Positions 17,785 through 30,309 of a stretch of DNA of 64,000 bases are shown piece by piece; position 1 is the stretch's first letter, and each line of letters starts with the position of its first letter. The position numbers and the translations under genes are program-made. The notes under the pieces are model-generated. The model ran no database searches. It was given only the letters and a program-made list of their open reading frames with translations, and was not told the origin of the DNA. Source of the DNA: Sacculina carcini (taxonomy: Eukaryota; Arthropoda; Thecostraca; Sacculinidae); assembly GCA_916048095.2 (NCBI GenBank), contig OU696592.1, positions 3,346,399 through 3,410,398 of the forward strand, given 5' to 3'.

Positions 17785-18558
17785 TCAACTTTTACGATTG
17801 TTTTTCCTTGCGACATACCTTGTACGCACGGCTTGGTTTGGTTGAACAGTCGACTGGTGAGTTTGTGGGAAGCCTGGACCCGTATTTTCTGTCGCTGTAC
17901 TAACTGGCCCGATGTGTGATTGGGCCTCGGTCATTGGCTTGACCTTCACCGCACGGGCGTGCTCAGTAATCCGCATGAATATGCCAGAATGGTCGCTCAA
18001 TACCGCGTGAATTTTTCCGGTTTTTCGCATTTGCCGCAGTTCATATGCCCATTTGATGTTGTTCGCAGTCAGGTGATCGTTTATATAGACATGTTTTTTC
18101 GCCGATGAGTTCTTCAACATTGACCTGGCTTTGTGGAATTGCTGGCCTTTTCTCATTCTTTCAAATTTGACCAGGAGAGGTCGAGATTTACCTTCAGTTC
18201 GGTTGCCAATCCGGTGAACACCTTCAATGTCATCTTCTGCGAGGTTGACTCCAATGCTCAAAGCAAGTTCATCGACTGTTTGCATTGGATTTTCACCTTC
18301 AACTTCGTTGATGCCCATGACACAGAGGTTTTTGCGTCTGCTGCTCTGCTCCAGCATGCAGATTCTATCCTGCGCCTCTGTTAGCTCCACTTTAAGAGCA
18401 GAAATTTCATCGTCCTTGGTATGCAGCACGGCTGACACAGCAGCCTCAGCTGCCGGAGCCACAATAATTTCTCTCATTATACTCAAGACATCTTCACTTT
18501 TCAGGCAGTCTATAAGTGCCTCCCTCAGGTCCGAAGTACTTGCCGCCTTTGCCATCAC
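17785..18558 (-). CDS. LINE-C ORF1, coiled-coil/RRM-type protein
   Basis: 257 codons, intact. Residues about 45-75 (KDDEISALKVELTEAQDRIC) have the heptad-like pattern of a coiled coil; then RRKNLCVMGINEVEGEN, GVHRIGN, RPLLVKFE, and a C-terminal basic region ending ARKNNRKS. This layout (coiled coil, RRM-like core, basic tail) is that of the L2/RTE-associated ORF1 class, not the zinc-knuckle type of LINE-A. Expected role: nucleic-acid binding and chaperoning of LINE RNA. Confidence 0.75.
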   Translation of the reverse strand: MMAKAASTSDLREALIDCLKSEDVLSIMREIIVAPAAEAAVSAVLHTKDDEISALKVELTEAQDRICMLEQSSRRKNLCVMGINEVEGENPMQTVDELALSIGVNLAEDDIEGVHRIGNRTEGKSRPLLVKFERMRKGQQFHKARSMLKNSSAKKHVYINDHLTANNIKWAYELRQMRKTGKIHAVLSDHSGIFMRITEHARAVKVKPMTEAQSHIGPVSTATENTGPGFPQTHQSTVQPNQAVRTRYVARKNNRKS

Positions 18559-18639
18559 TTCACTTCACAAACACAGAGCTACCGAAACACGTCCGCACTC
18601 AATGACACTAGGCTGAATGTGTCTTGTTAAATCAAGTCT

Positions 18640-18790
18640 TAGTTTAATGAATTTTTATTTTGACAAAATATTTTCCCTCAGCCCGCCTCATAATCAAACC
18701 AGCCCGTCGTGCGGAATAATTTAGAACTCGAACACGATTCGTTCTGGATCTTAAAGTAAAATCCGTTAGTTTTGTATATGAATAGTTTTG
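18640..18790 (+). repeat. GC-box repeat module
   Basis: CCCGCCTCATA...CCCGTCGTGCGGAATAATT followed by CGTTCTGGATCTTAAAGT and TTAGTTTTGTATATGAAT, the same order as in the 31-57 kb field. Confidence 0.75.
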
Positions 18791-18838
18791 TATCGAATTC
18801 GGAACCCAAAAAAGGTTCGCGTGCCCACATCTGATATG

Positions 18839-18870
<32 letters not shown>

Positions 18871-19000
18871 CCGTAAAACCTCTAATTGAGCGGCATGCCG
18901 TTCAATTTTTCTAGTATTCGACCGCAGTGCCCTTCAGTTAAGGGTGCCGTTCAATTGGCGGGTGTCGCTCTATTTTTCGACGAGCTGGTCCGAACTTTGA
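18871..19000 (+). mobile_element. Putative pogo-like transposon terminus
   Basis: After a TA-rich stretch: CCGTAAAACCTCTAATTGAG, then internal inverted phrases (AATTGAGCGGC, GCCGTTCAATT twice). The style matches Tigger/pogo-like ends. The other end is not found. Confidence 0.4.
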
Positions 19001-19630
19001 GAAGATACGGAAAATTGTATGCATGAAAATAATTCGGTAACGTATGCATATTTATTTAGCGAGTCTATGAGATGTATACCATTTGCAATTTGATTTGATC
19101 CAAATGAAATCTGATTTGATCCAAATGAAATCTGATTTGATCCAAACGAAATCTGATTTGATCCAAATGAAATCTGATTTGATCCAAATGGAATACGATT
19201 GATAAAATTGAACGTTAATTGAAAAAATAAAAATAAATATTAACTAAACCTAAGGATTGGCTGTTAAATATCCAATAAAGGTTTAGTATTTGTATATAAT
19301 AATGTATTTGTTCATAATTTCTTTTATTTCATATTTGCATTTCACATCTCATTTTACTACTTTAAACATCATAAGTTTTTAGGGGAACTCTGAATTGATT
19401 AATTAAAAGTGGGTAAAAATATTGAATATGATGTAATATAATGATATATAATATAGTATAATACATGATGATGATATCGTGGCCTAGTTATGAAAACGTT
19501 TACACAACATAAAAAAAACCAATATTTCAGATGTGATATTGTGATGTAATTTGTTTATATGAATCTTTTTTATATTAATTTTTGATGATATCAATGACTA
19601 CTAAATAGTATTTAGTCCTTAATGTATATA

Positions 19631-19851
<221 letters not shown>

Positions 19852-20318
19852 GATACACAGTTCTGATTTTCACTCCTAAAGTATTCGCAACATGTTTCCA
19901 GTCACTCTCATTGTGGTATGCTTCCGTGATTATTTCTTCTATGATTTTCACTGAATTTATTATACTTTATTATAAGTTTTGCGCTATTAACACTAGCGAA
20001 CTGATGAGTCGTATAAAGTGCTATTGTGAAATTAAGCATGGCCCCAGAAAATTTCTGCTCAATCGACAAAGTCGCCAAATATTCTTATTTTAATATAAAT
20101 ACGCTTGTTTTTAGATATTTTTGTATAAAAAACTTTCATTTTCATTTTCTTCAATTAAAGTGCAATTTTTTCCTTATATTTCATCTTGATCAAATCAGAT
20201 TTCGTTTGGATCAAATCAGATTTCGTTTGGATCAAATCAGATTTCATTTGGATCAAATCAGATTTCATTTGGATGAAATCAGATTTCATTTGGATCAAAT
20301 CAAATTGCAAATGGTATA

Positions 20319-20508
20319 GTGTCGCAAACTTTGCTGCTCCACTGTCCAACGCATGACTGCCTAACATTAACCTTCGTATTGATTGCAATTTATTCTTCAC
20401 ATTTGCAATGTATCATTGCGGTAATTTGAATGAATAGCGTATACCGAATGACTCCCACTTGTTATCTTAATTCATTCAGCTAAAGACAAATAAATTGTGT
20501 GCTATTGA
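20319..20508 (+). repeat. Fragment of repeat family R (right part)
   Basis: GTGTCGCAAACTTTGCTGCTCC... to AAATTGTGTGCTA matches 22175-22362 and 60814-61000. It supplies the right flank of the TA element insertion. Confidence 0.8.
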
Positions 20509-20564
20509 AAGTATGAATAGTTGAAGACTTGCTATTATTTTGAGTTGATTTAATAGCATTGCAA

Positions 20565-22530
20565 TTATTATTCCTACCGGTCATATACTATCATTATTAT
20601 TATCAAAGACGACGCGAGGTCTTAAATAGCGTCATATTTAAATAGAGGTCTGACTTTGGCAAAATAAATTCGCGAGCAGCCCCTCGGAATCCTGGGGAAT
20701 TGTGGTACTTTTATGCGCAAATTTATGATAAATTTCAATATCATGCCGAGGCAACGGTGCCCCTCAACACTCGGCCCCTTCCGGCTGGGGGGCGCAGGGT
20801 GCTGCTACTACATCTCTGATTATTACATGGATTATGCCCTATTGTGTGGCAATAGATGTGAAATAGACAGCTGATAGGAGATAAATATATGATAGTGTGT
20901 ATTGCTGCAATTGCTGCCCTGTAAAGTGATATCACCGAAACGTTATAACATTAAATCAGTAGCTCATTTGTATTACATTATTAATTTGAAATATTAATTT
21001 GATTCAATGCCACATTTGTATCAATGTGTTAATCACACTTGTTTATCGTATGCATCTGCCTCGTTTGTTCTTTAGTTAAGCTCATGGGGTGAAATGTAGT
21101 GTGATCGTGTGCAGTGAGAGAGTGTGTGTGTGTGTGAGAGATTGTGTTTAAGTGTGTCAACGTCTTATTGTTTCTGTGTGATCGTGTATGTTTTAATTGT
21201 GTATGGCGTGCGAGAGTGTGTGAGCGAGTGTGTGTAGTTGTTTCGGCGTGTGTGTATGCGTTTAGTGAAGTGTGCATGCCCCGCGGCGGCGAGCTAGCTA
21301 GTATCGCACAAACACGCACACAAATACCTATCACATTACATTACGTAGATATTTGCTTTACTAATAAAGCACGCATTTAAACCGACATCTACATTACCCA
21401 CTGTTACCAGAATGTATGAAATGTGCAATATTTTACTGATACGTAAGATTATTATTAAATCAGAAGTATTAACTTATACACTAAGAGAAAATAATTCATT
21501 GTACCAGACAGGAACAACCGGAGTAAGAAATTGGCATATCATATATACAGTTCAGACAATCCGTGTGTATATGTGAGCATATCTGCTATGTAGGGAATAG
21601 CTATGTATTTTTACCCCAATCTTGAAATTATGTGAGAAACAAGATAAAATTTGAACTAATGTGAAATTTACTAATGAAAAAATAATTTAACAATAATCAA
21701 GTTTAGTAATAATGTATGACTCAAGCTTGTGTCATAGCCGAATTGTGTATATATTGAACTAATCTATATATATTCGTATTCAATCGTTACTTTAATCTAT
21801 AGTCTTCCCTGATCGTTTTGTCCTTCAATTCAAAGCAGATGTGTTATTATTTTTAGGCTACAGTGACAACACCATGTTATTATTTGTTATTGCTGCTGTT
21901 CTTGTGGATCTGTAAGATGATTAGCATGGTCTCAACAGCTCTGAAAGCTGTTCAGATAGCACACAATTACACGTCACACACATTGTGACATGTGGCATGT
22001 GGTCCTCGATTCTCAGTATTATATAGTGAGAAATATTTGCATGAGACGTCGAGAATTTATTTCAATAGAGTGGATTATTCGATTAGCAATCATGTACAGC
22101 TGGATTATAAGCAACGGTGGTGACAAATAGAACAAGGTGTAACAGACGGGATATTGGCGAGTCTATGAGATGTAGTGTCGCAACCATTGCTGCTCCACTG
22201 TCCAACGCATGACTGCCTAACATTAACCTTCGTATTGATTGCAATTTATTCTTCTTATTTCCAATGTATCATTGCGGTAATATGATTGAATAGCGTATAC
22301 CGAATGACTCCAGCTTATTATCTTAATTCATTCATCTAAAGACAAATAAATTGTGTGCTACAATACAATGGAGGTGTTTCACAATACTACAATACAATGG
22401 AGGTGTGTGTGTGTGTGTATGTCCTAGTGGGCGTGTGTATGTGCTAGTGTATGTGTATGTGCTAGTGTGTGTGTATGTGCTAGTGTATGTGTATGTGCTA
22501 GTGTATGTGTGTGTGTGTGTGTGTGTGTGT
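20565..22530 (+). repeat. Repeat family R, longest copy
   Basis: About 2 kb with landmarks in order: ACGACGCGAGGTCTTAAATAG; CACTCGGCCCCTTCCGGCTG; TATCACCGAAACGTTATAAC; TG-rich stretch; CCCCGCGGCGGCGAGCTAGC; a short CA tract; TACGTAGATATTTGCTTTAC; and a TG-rich end after two copies of ACAATACAATGGAGGTGT. Other copies: 25096-26440 and 59736-61118. No ORF. The GAAACGTT motif is reminiscent of Penelope-like element termini, but that is a weak hint. Confidence 0.75.
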
Positions 22531-23984
22531 TCTTACTAGTTGTTCTTACCAGTTGTCTTCGCAGGAATGAGTCAGAGGCTCGTGACTCCCGCCTTCCAGT
22601 TGTCATATGTCTTCTTAAACAGTTGTGTCGTTGGCTGTTGTACTATGTCGCTTGGCAGCCTATTCCATCTATCTACTGCTCTATTTGGGAAACTATATTT
22701 TTGGATGTCCTTTTTAATCCTGCGTTTTTGTAGGCCAAATCTGTGATTCCTATTAGATTTTGAGAATTGAAACAACTTATGATTTTCCATTTTATCCTTC
22801 CCTGTAAGACATATATAAACTGAGATTAAATCCCCTCTAACTCTCCTTTCTTCTAGCGTTGTCAAACCTAACTTTTTTAGTCTGTCGAAATATGCCAAAT
22901 GTTTGATGCTTCCTAAAATTTTTGTGGCTGATTTCTGTACCTTCTCCTGTTTTTTAATATGTTTTTGTAAATGTGGACTCCAAACAATTTATGCATATTC
23001 CAATGTTGGCCGAATGGTGGATGTAATCAATTTCGCTAGTATCCCCTCATCAATGTACGAAAATGCTGCTTTTATGTTCGCTATCTTGTTATTCGCTTTC
23101 TTGACTATATTTGAAATGTGACTTTCTGGTGAAAGGCTGCTGTGAACTATTATTCCGAGGTCTTTCTCTTTGGAGACGTCCTTTAGCTCAATATCTTTTA
23201 ACTTGTACCTCCAGAAAGGCCGTTCTTGCCCTCTTCCAAAGCGTATAACATGACATTTTTCGACATTAAATGACATTTGCCATTTTGTACTCCAGCTTGA
23301 AAGTTCTTCCAAACCTTTTTGCAATGTCTGACAATCTTCTATGCAGGACACCTTTGTTTGTAGTTTAATATCATCTGCAAACAAGTTCATGTACACGCCA
23401 CTCGGAACGGTTTTTTCAATATCATTAATATATATCATGAAGAAGATTGGTGCGAGCACAGTGCCCTGAGGCACATCACTTTTCACTTTCCGCCAAGACG
23501 AGAAATGTCCTCTGAGACACGTTCTCATTCGTCTATTTTTCAAAAAGTCTCCCATCCATGTTTCCATTTCCTCGTTGATTCCTCCGATGGTCCTCAACTT
23601 GTAGAGTAATTTATCGTGAGGGACCTTGTCGAATGTTTTTTCAAAATCTATGTAAACAGCATCTGTCCACTGTCCTCTTTCCTGTATATTCTCAGTAATA
23701 CGACTGTAAAAACTGACAAGGTTTGCTGCTGTAGATCTATTACTTCTAAATCCGAATTGACTTTGAGTAATAATTTGGTTGCTTTCCAGATAATTGACAC
23801 ACTGTTTTTTTTATTTCTTCCATAATTTTGCATGCAACACTGGTCAGCGAGATCGGTCTATAATTTTTCGGATCTTCATCGTTGCCCTTTTTGAGCAGCG
23901 GTGTAACGCTGGCTTCTTTCCATAGTGTTGGCAATTTGCCATTTCTCATTGAGTTTTCCATAATTATTTTCAAAGGCTTGCATA

Positions 23985-23985
<1 letters not shown>
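22531..23985 (-). pseudogene. LINE-B, 5'-truncated CR1-like ORF2
   Basis: Minus-strand remains of a reverse transcriptase: NYRPISLTSVACK, QFGFR-NRSTA, VYIDFEKTFDKVPH, DVPQGTVLAPIFF, FADDIK (catalytic box near 23370), then PESHISNIVKKAN and the C-terminal RLKKLGLTTLEERRVRGDLI and WNRLPSDIV. The endonuclease and ORF1 are missing. One frameshift lies near 23805 and one in-frame stop (TAA) near 22988. Both ends abut TG/CA dinucleotide tracts. The C-terminal signature fits CR1/L2. Confidence 0.85.
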
Positions 23986-24016
<31 letters not shown>

Positions 24017-24075
24017 TGTGTGTGCGTGTGCGTGTGCGTGTGCGTGTGCGTGTGCGTGTGCGTGTGTGTGTGTGA
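23979..24075. repeat. (TG)n with (TGTGCG)n hexamer array
   Basis: TG repeats followed by about seven copies of GTGCGT, directly at the truncated 5' end of LINE-B. Confidence 0.95.
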
Positions 24076-24506
24076 CTGTGTGTATGCGCTGTTAATGTTG
24101 ATCGTGTGTGTTGGACCTGCGTGACCTGAACAGGTTTCGTGAGTGTTACGTGAGTTACGTGGTCACGACGATTAGGACGTTGTTTTCTTTGCTGTTCCAT
24201 TGCTATTTACATCTGGCTAACTCTTATTGCGACTTGGATCCTACAAGTGCCTCAAATAGACATCACGTATTTGAACTATCAAACATGCCATTGTGCCACC
24301 CAGATAGACAGGTTCAAGAATTCGCAGCAAAGTTGCAAATTTCCAATTGAGATGTAAAACATGCTGGATCACAATTGCGACTACAAGAGATGTATAGGTT
24401 CGTAGAAATATTTTCTAGTAGACGCAGGAATTGAATGACGGCCTGTTTGCTCAAGATTATACGTAGACAATTCATCTGTTAGCCAGTAATATTGACATAT
24501 TATCTA
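24076..24506. other. Non-coding DNA, nothing recognised
   Basis: No motif or shared repeat seen. The 80-codon open frame at 24108-24350 has no recognisable domain. Confidence 0.4.
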
Positions 24507-24514
24507 CTAGATGA

Positions 24515-24774
24515 GTGGTTTTTAACCTGTGTGGGCAATTTACTACTTGTGGGAAATGGAAGATTTGCAAGTGGTAAGCTGAAGGCCGGACAAAGGGAGA
24601 AATGTGTGTTTTAATCAATTAAAATTAGTTTATTTTTGTGTCTAATGACCTCTTGACATTTGCTTTGATGTAACTACTGACTTTACTGAATTTATTAGCG
24701 CTGCTGTGTGGACAATGAAGAGATGACTCATTAAGGAATGGGGAATCAGAGAAAATAGGTTAAGAACCACTGTG
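24515..24774. mobile_element. hAT-like MITE with 8-bp target duplication
   Basis: Left end GTGGTTTTTAACCTGTG, right end in reverse CACAGTGGTTCTTAACCTA, the hAT form CAGTGGTTCTTAACCT. Flanked by a perfect 8-bp duplication CTAGATGA (24507-24514 and 24775-24782), the length hAT transposases make. 260 bp, no ORF. The left end seems to lack the first few bases of the inverted repeat. Confidence 0.85.
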
Positions 24775-24782
24775 CTAGATGA

Positions 24783-25095
24783 TATTATCACTTCGTGTGT
24801 TCGTCCACTGGTCTCAATGCTGCATCTTCCGCGAAAACATAATCCTGTATACTGGATAACCCCCAAATCATTTATGTTGTGTGATTGTGTACTGTATACG
24901 AGTGTGTGTGAGTGAGTTAGAGCGCATAAGGTCGTGCAGGGCGATTCGTTTTAATGTGTGTATGCTTGGTTTGGTTTGATCATTTCTGACTTCACGATAA
25001 GCATGACCGAATGTACAGACCGAATCGGACCACGTACATTGGAATTGCTTAACAACATTGGAATTGCTCAGTTGGAATTGCTTAAAAACATTGTT
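24783..25095. other. Non-coding DNA, weak local repeats
   Basis: Contains three copies of TTGGAATTGCTTAA/CA at 25038-25085; otherwise nothing recognised. Confidence 0.4.
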
Positions 25096-26440
<1,345 letters not shown>

Positions 26441-26670
26441 CCACTACAAGTTATAAATGTCGGTCACTGATAGTGTTCAGTGATATTGAGTAGATGAGTA
26501 GACAAGTAGATGAGTGTTGTGCAAAAATTTCTGATACAAGTTATAATTGTGATCCAGTATAATTACCATTATCTGTGAAATTATATTAACAAAATTGTAT
26601 ACTCAAAGCCAGTAATATGTCTCGCTACTGATTAAATCTTGCAAAATAACAGCGTATATGTAACGTGTGA

Positions 26671-27092
26671 AATATGTAAGTAGGATAATTTACCTCACAC
26701 ACACACACACACGCACACAAATACCTATCACATTACATTACGTAGATATTTGTTTTACATATATGGTGTGCATACATCACACGTCATACATCACACATGT
26801 CACACATCTGATGGACGGCGCAGTTACTCCCGGGGCAGCAGCGCAAGCGGCGGAAGAGCGAAAGCGGCGGCGCTACTCAGAACTGTGCCAGCGGTACGAT
26901 TTCGTGCCGCTGGCTATCGAGACCACCGGCGTGATGGGGGCATCCCTGGACGACTTCGTCAAGCTCCTGGGCGGACGAATCAGCGAGCGTTCAGGGGAGC
27001 CGCGAGAGACGGCCTGGCTTCGGCAGCGAATAAGCCTGGCCGTCATTCGTGGCAACGCCGCCTCCATTGTTTTATAGTAGTATTGTGAATAT
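26671..27092 (+). repeat. Left arm of an inverted fragment pair
   Basis: From AATATGTAAGTAGGATAATT through a CA tract, the phrase ACCTATCACATTACATTACG shared with family R, and the 88-codon ORF, to TAGTAGTATTGTGAATAT. Its reverse complement is at 28047-28466. Confidence 0.9.
26811..27077 (+). pseudogene. 88-codon ORF, C-terminal tail of an RT-type protein?
   Basis: Starts MDGAVTPG and contains YSELCQRYDFVPLAIETTG, LGGRISERSGEPRE and LRQRISLAVIRGNAAS before the stop. The pattern of an ETTG/ETLG motif followed by a Q/R-R-S-A--RGNA tail is, in my recollection, the extreme C-terminus of long metazoan retroelement reverse transcriptases. No catalytic domain is present, so it is a 3'-end fragment. 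GC content and codon use stand out from the AT-rich flanks. Confidence 0.5.
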
Positions 27093-27244
27093 GTGTACGC
27101 GTTTGTAAATATATTTGTTTGTGTCCCCAAAATATATATATATATATATATATACAACAGCCCATACGAATTGTGTCTGAAGAAGTTCAACTTCATCTTA
27201 TATCATTTATCCACCAGACACGTGAGTACTCCATACATTTTGGA

Positions 27245-27279
<35 letters not shown>

Positions 27280-27978
27280 TAGCATTAAAACCCGCCCGTT
27301 GTGCGGAGCAATTCATAACATGAAATTCGTATTCAAATCATAAAAAGTATGGAAAATTAAAAATGAAATAGTGTGCACTCATAAAAATATTAATCAATTG
27401 AAAATTCTAAGCTGAATTATTTTTATTTCGACAAAATTTTTCTTCTCAGTCCGCCTAAGTCATTTTTACACCCGCCCGTCGTGCTGAAAAATTCAGAACT
27501 CGAACACGATCCGTTCTGGATCTTGAAGTCAAATCCATTGGTTTTGTGTATGGATTAATTCTATAGGGCAAATTGAACGTTCTATTGTCTATAGTTGCTG
27601 CCCGCGGAGCATTTTTATTTATAAAAAAAAAACTTTTTTTAAATGAACCATTTGCAAAAAATGAACTAAAAAAGGAAACACTTTTTTAAAACCCGCCCAT
27701 CGTGCGGAACAATTCATACAATAAAATTCATATTAAATCCATAAAATATAATTAATACAAATCGAAAATCAAAAAATGTAAGCTATAAATATCTTAACCA
27801 ATAGAAAAGTCTAAATGTGAATATTTTTGTTTATATTTGGAAAAATATTATCCCTCAGCCCGCCTGATATATAAATCTGTTCGTCGTGTGGTACAATTCA
27901 GAACACAAACACGAAACAAACAATGAAAGATGATGAAATCTTTTCATCAGAATATTTTCATAATTTCATAATTATTTT

Positions 27979-28000
<22 letters not shown>
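27280..28000 (+). repeat. GC-box repeat modules
   Basis: Copies of the GC box at about 27292, 27472 and 27692, starting with CTAGCATTAAAACCCGCC right after a (TA)n tract (27246-27279). The flanking phrases match those at 33951-34560 and 49540-50180. A second (TA)n tract follows at 27983-28031. Confidence 0.8.
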
Positions 28001-28036
<36 letters not shown>

Positions 28037-28046
28037 AATATATATA

Positions 28047-28466
28047 TATTCACAATACTACTAAAAACAATGGAGGCGGCGTGGCCACGAATGACGGCCA
28101 GGCTTATTCGCTGCCGAAGCCAGGTCGTCTCTCGCGGCTCCCCTGAACGCTCGCTGATTCGTCCGCCCAGGAGCTTGACGAAGTCGTCCAGGGATGCCCC
28201 CATCACGCCGGTGGTCTCGATGGCCAGCGGCACGAAATCGTACCGCTGGCACAGTTCTGAGTAGCGCCGCCGCTTTCGCTCTTCCGCCGCCTGCGCTGCT
28301 GCCCCGGGAGTAACTGCGCCGTCCATCAGATGTGTGACATGTGTGATGTATGACGTGTGATGTATGCACACCATATATGTAAAACAAGTATCTACGTAAT
28401 GTAATGTGATAGGTATTTCTGTGCGTGTGTGTGTGTGTGTGAGGTAAATTATCCTACTTACATATT
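28047..28466 (-). repeat. Right arm of the inverted fragment pair
   Basis: Reverse complement of 26671-27092 with few changes. It carries the same ORF at 28061-28326 (two amino-acid differences in the shared 88 codons: A/T and N/H, plus the final residue), but the stop is lost and the frame runs into (TA)n. Confidence 0.9.
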
Positions 28467-28551
28467 GCAATGTGCATATGAAGAAGATTGTCATTTATTT
28501 TTCAAAAATCAACCCGAAGCATTGTGAGTTTGGCTTGTTTGAACATCGTGA
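28464..28551. repeat. 88-bp dispersed repeat, copy 1
   Basis: ATTGCAATGTGCATATGAAG...GCTTGTTTGAACATCGTG matches 42516-42602 with one or two changes. Unknown family. Confidence 0.75.
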
Positions 28552-29131
28552 CGTTCTAACCGTTCGAACATTTTATAATCATGGTAAGAATCATGGATAA
28601 AATATTTACATGATTATAATGTACTCACCGCCAGCACCACGATTCCCTTCAATACGTCAACGATACATGATGAGCACATACAAATATAATATCAGAAATG
28701 AGATTGGCCAAAAATTTTCCTGTATAATTACGATGGATCATACAAGTATGAAAGGTTACACATTCAGACCCAAATATGTGCTAAGTAATTAAATACGGAG
28801 TGGCAGCAATTCAAGAGCAAGCCATCAAATAATAATTCATGTCACAATCATTTATTCTGGTAATAAATGACCCGGACTTCAAGCACTTATGATCCTCGGA
28901 AATTAATCCACTAAACTATAATATTTAAAACGTCACACCTCGATCTGTCAAGTTGTTTAGTAATCAATTTATATATTTGAAGAGTATTAACTATTTAATA
29001 GACGTATTTAATTATAGCGATCTTATAGTGACGCTTGCTTATTCATTATTGTTGCAGATTGAATGTTGTTATGCATTGCACATTTATATATTGCAGGAGT
29101 TTGGGAACATTTCAATTCAACAGCAGCATCA
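28552..29131. other. AT-rich non-coding DNA, nothing recognised
   Basis: No ORF with a recognisable motif and no shared repeat seen. Confidence 0.45.
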
Positions 29132-29647
29132 TGTATTTGTTATAGCGCACCGAAGGGCTCGATGACGATACGATTAAGAATATAATTGGCAAAACGGAAT
29201 GTAATTATCAGGCCAGGCTCAAAAAAGTTGTGTATTTATGTATAAGTGTATATATATTTGTGTATAAGTGCAGTATTTCACGTTTATTTAAAAATGCGTA
29301 TTATATTGTTATCATAATTTTCTTCTCGGAAATACATGTCAAATTGTTTTTTTGTAAGTAAGTCTGTGCGCGCAGAGGTATATCACACGAGGTGTAAAAC
29401 TAAATTAAATACATATTATTTATTACGTTTGTTTGATTTAATATATTTTTAACGTCTTTTTGGAGTATGATATGTGCGGTATATTACGTAGCCTGTTATT
29501 CTATAATTTATGTCTAATGTCTAATCTAATTTTAGTATTTGTTATAGTGTATTTGTTATAGCGCACCGAAGGGCTCGATCACGATACGATTAAGAATATT
29601 ATTGGCAAAACGGAATGTAATTATCAGGCCAGGCGCAAAAAAGTAAA
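29132..29647. repeat. Dispersed repeat flanked by ~95-bp direct repeats
   Basis: Direct repeats 29132-29229 and about 29535-29647 (TATAGCGCACCGAAGGGCTC...) flank 29268-29540, the second copy of the 275-bp repeat at 6683. Only the inner part is shared with 6683. Confidence 0.75.
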
Positions 29648-29869
29648 ATACAAATATGCAATAAAAGACAATAAATATAGAGACAACTGGCAAAACAAAC
29701 AAAACAAAAGACAAACAGATCAGCACGACTGACACATAATGTCAACGCATCTCGAGACAATATATTCATAACGTAGAGAACGTGTGCATGCAAATAAAGG
29801 GGGGAAAACAAACAAAAAAAATTAAAATAATTGAATTAACAGGTAATAGTGATGCAAAAGAAGTAAGAG

Positions 29870-30248
29870 TGCGGGATACTGTGTCAAAGAAGATGATGAA
29901 ATGATCTTTGGAGAGCTTTCTAATAACGGGAATAATTGTAGAAAAGAGAAGTAATATGTGTTAGGATAGAGTTGTAAAGGCGAGAGCTGACAGGAATAAA
30001 GATTTATAGGACCAAGGAGATTCATTTACAGCACGAGGGCAGACAGGGGAAAGGAAATATCGGGATGAAGTGAGGCAAGAAGTAAGGAGAAGACGGAGAT
30101 AGGATGGCTGATGAGGAACGTAAAATAATCTTATAAACCAGACAACACCAGCGAAAGTGAATGCGAGAAATAATAGGTAACCAACGAAATTGGAAAAGAA
30201 GTTGAGAATTGTGACGACAAGGAACAGGATGAAGAACAATAACGACAA
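29870..30248 (-). pseudogene. Decayed LINE-A-type ORF2 C-terminus
   Basis: Translations in broken frames give PSYLRLLLTSCLTSSRYF, CPRAVNESPWSYKSLFLS and similar, matching the C-terminal region of LINE-A (CPRAVNDSTWSSKSLFFS). Many stops and frameshifts. A relic. Confidence 0.65.
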
Positions 30249-30309
30249 GATAGGTTAAGACATATATAATTATATATAATTACGTATTTAAACAAAGCAG
30301 TAGAGAAGG

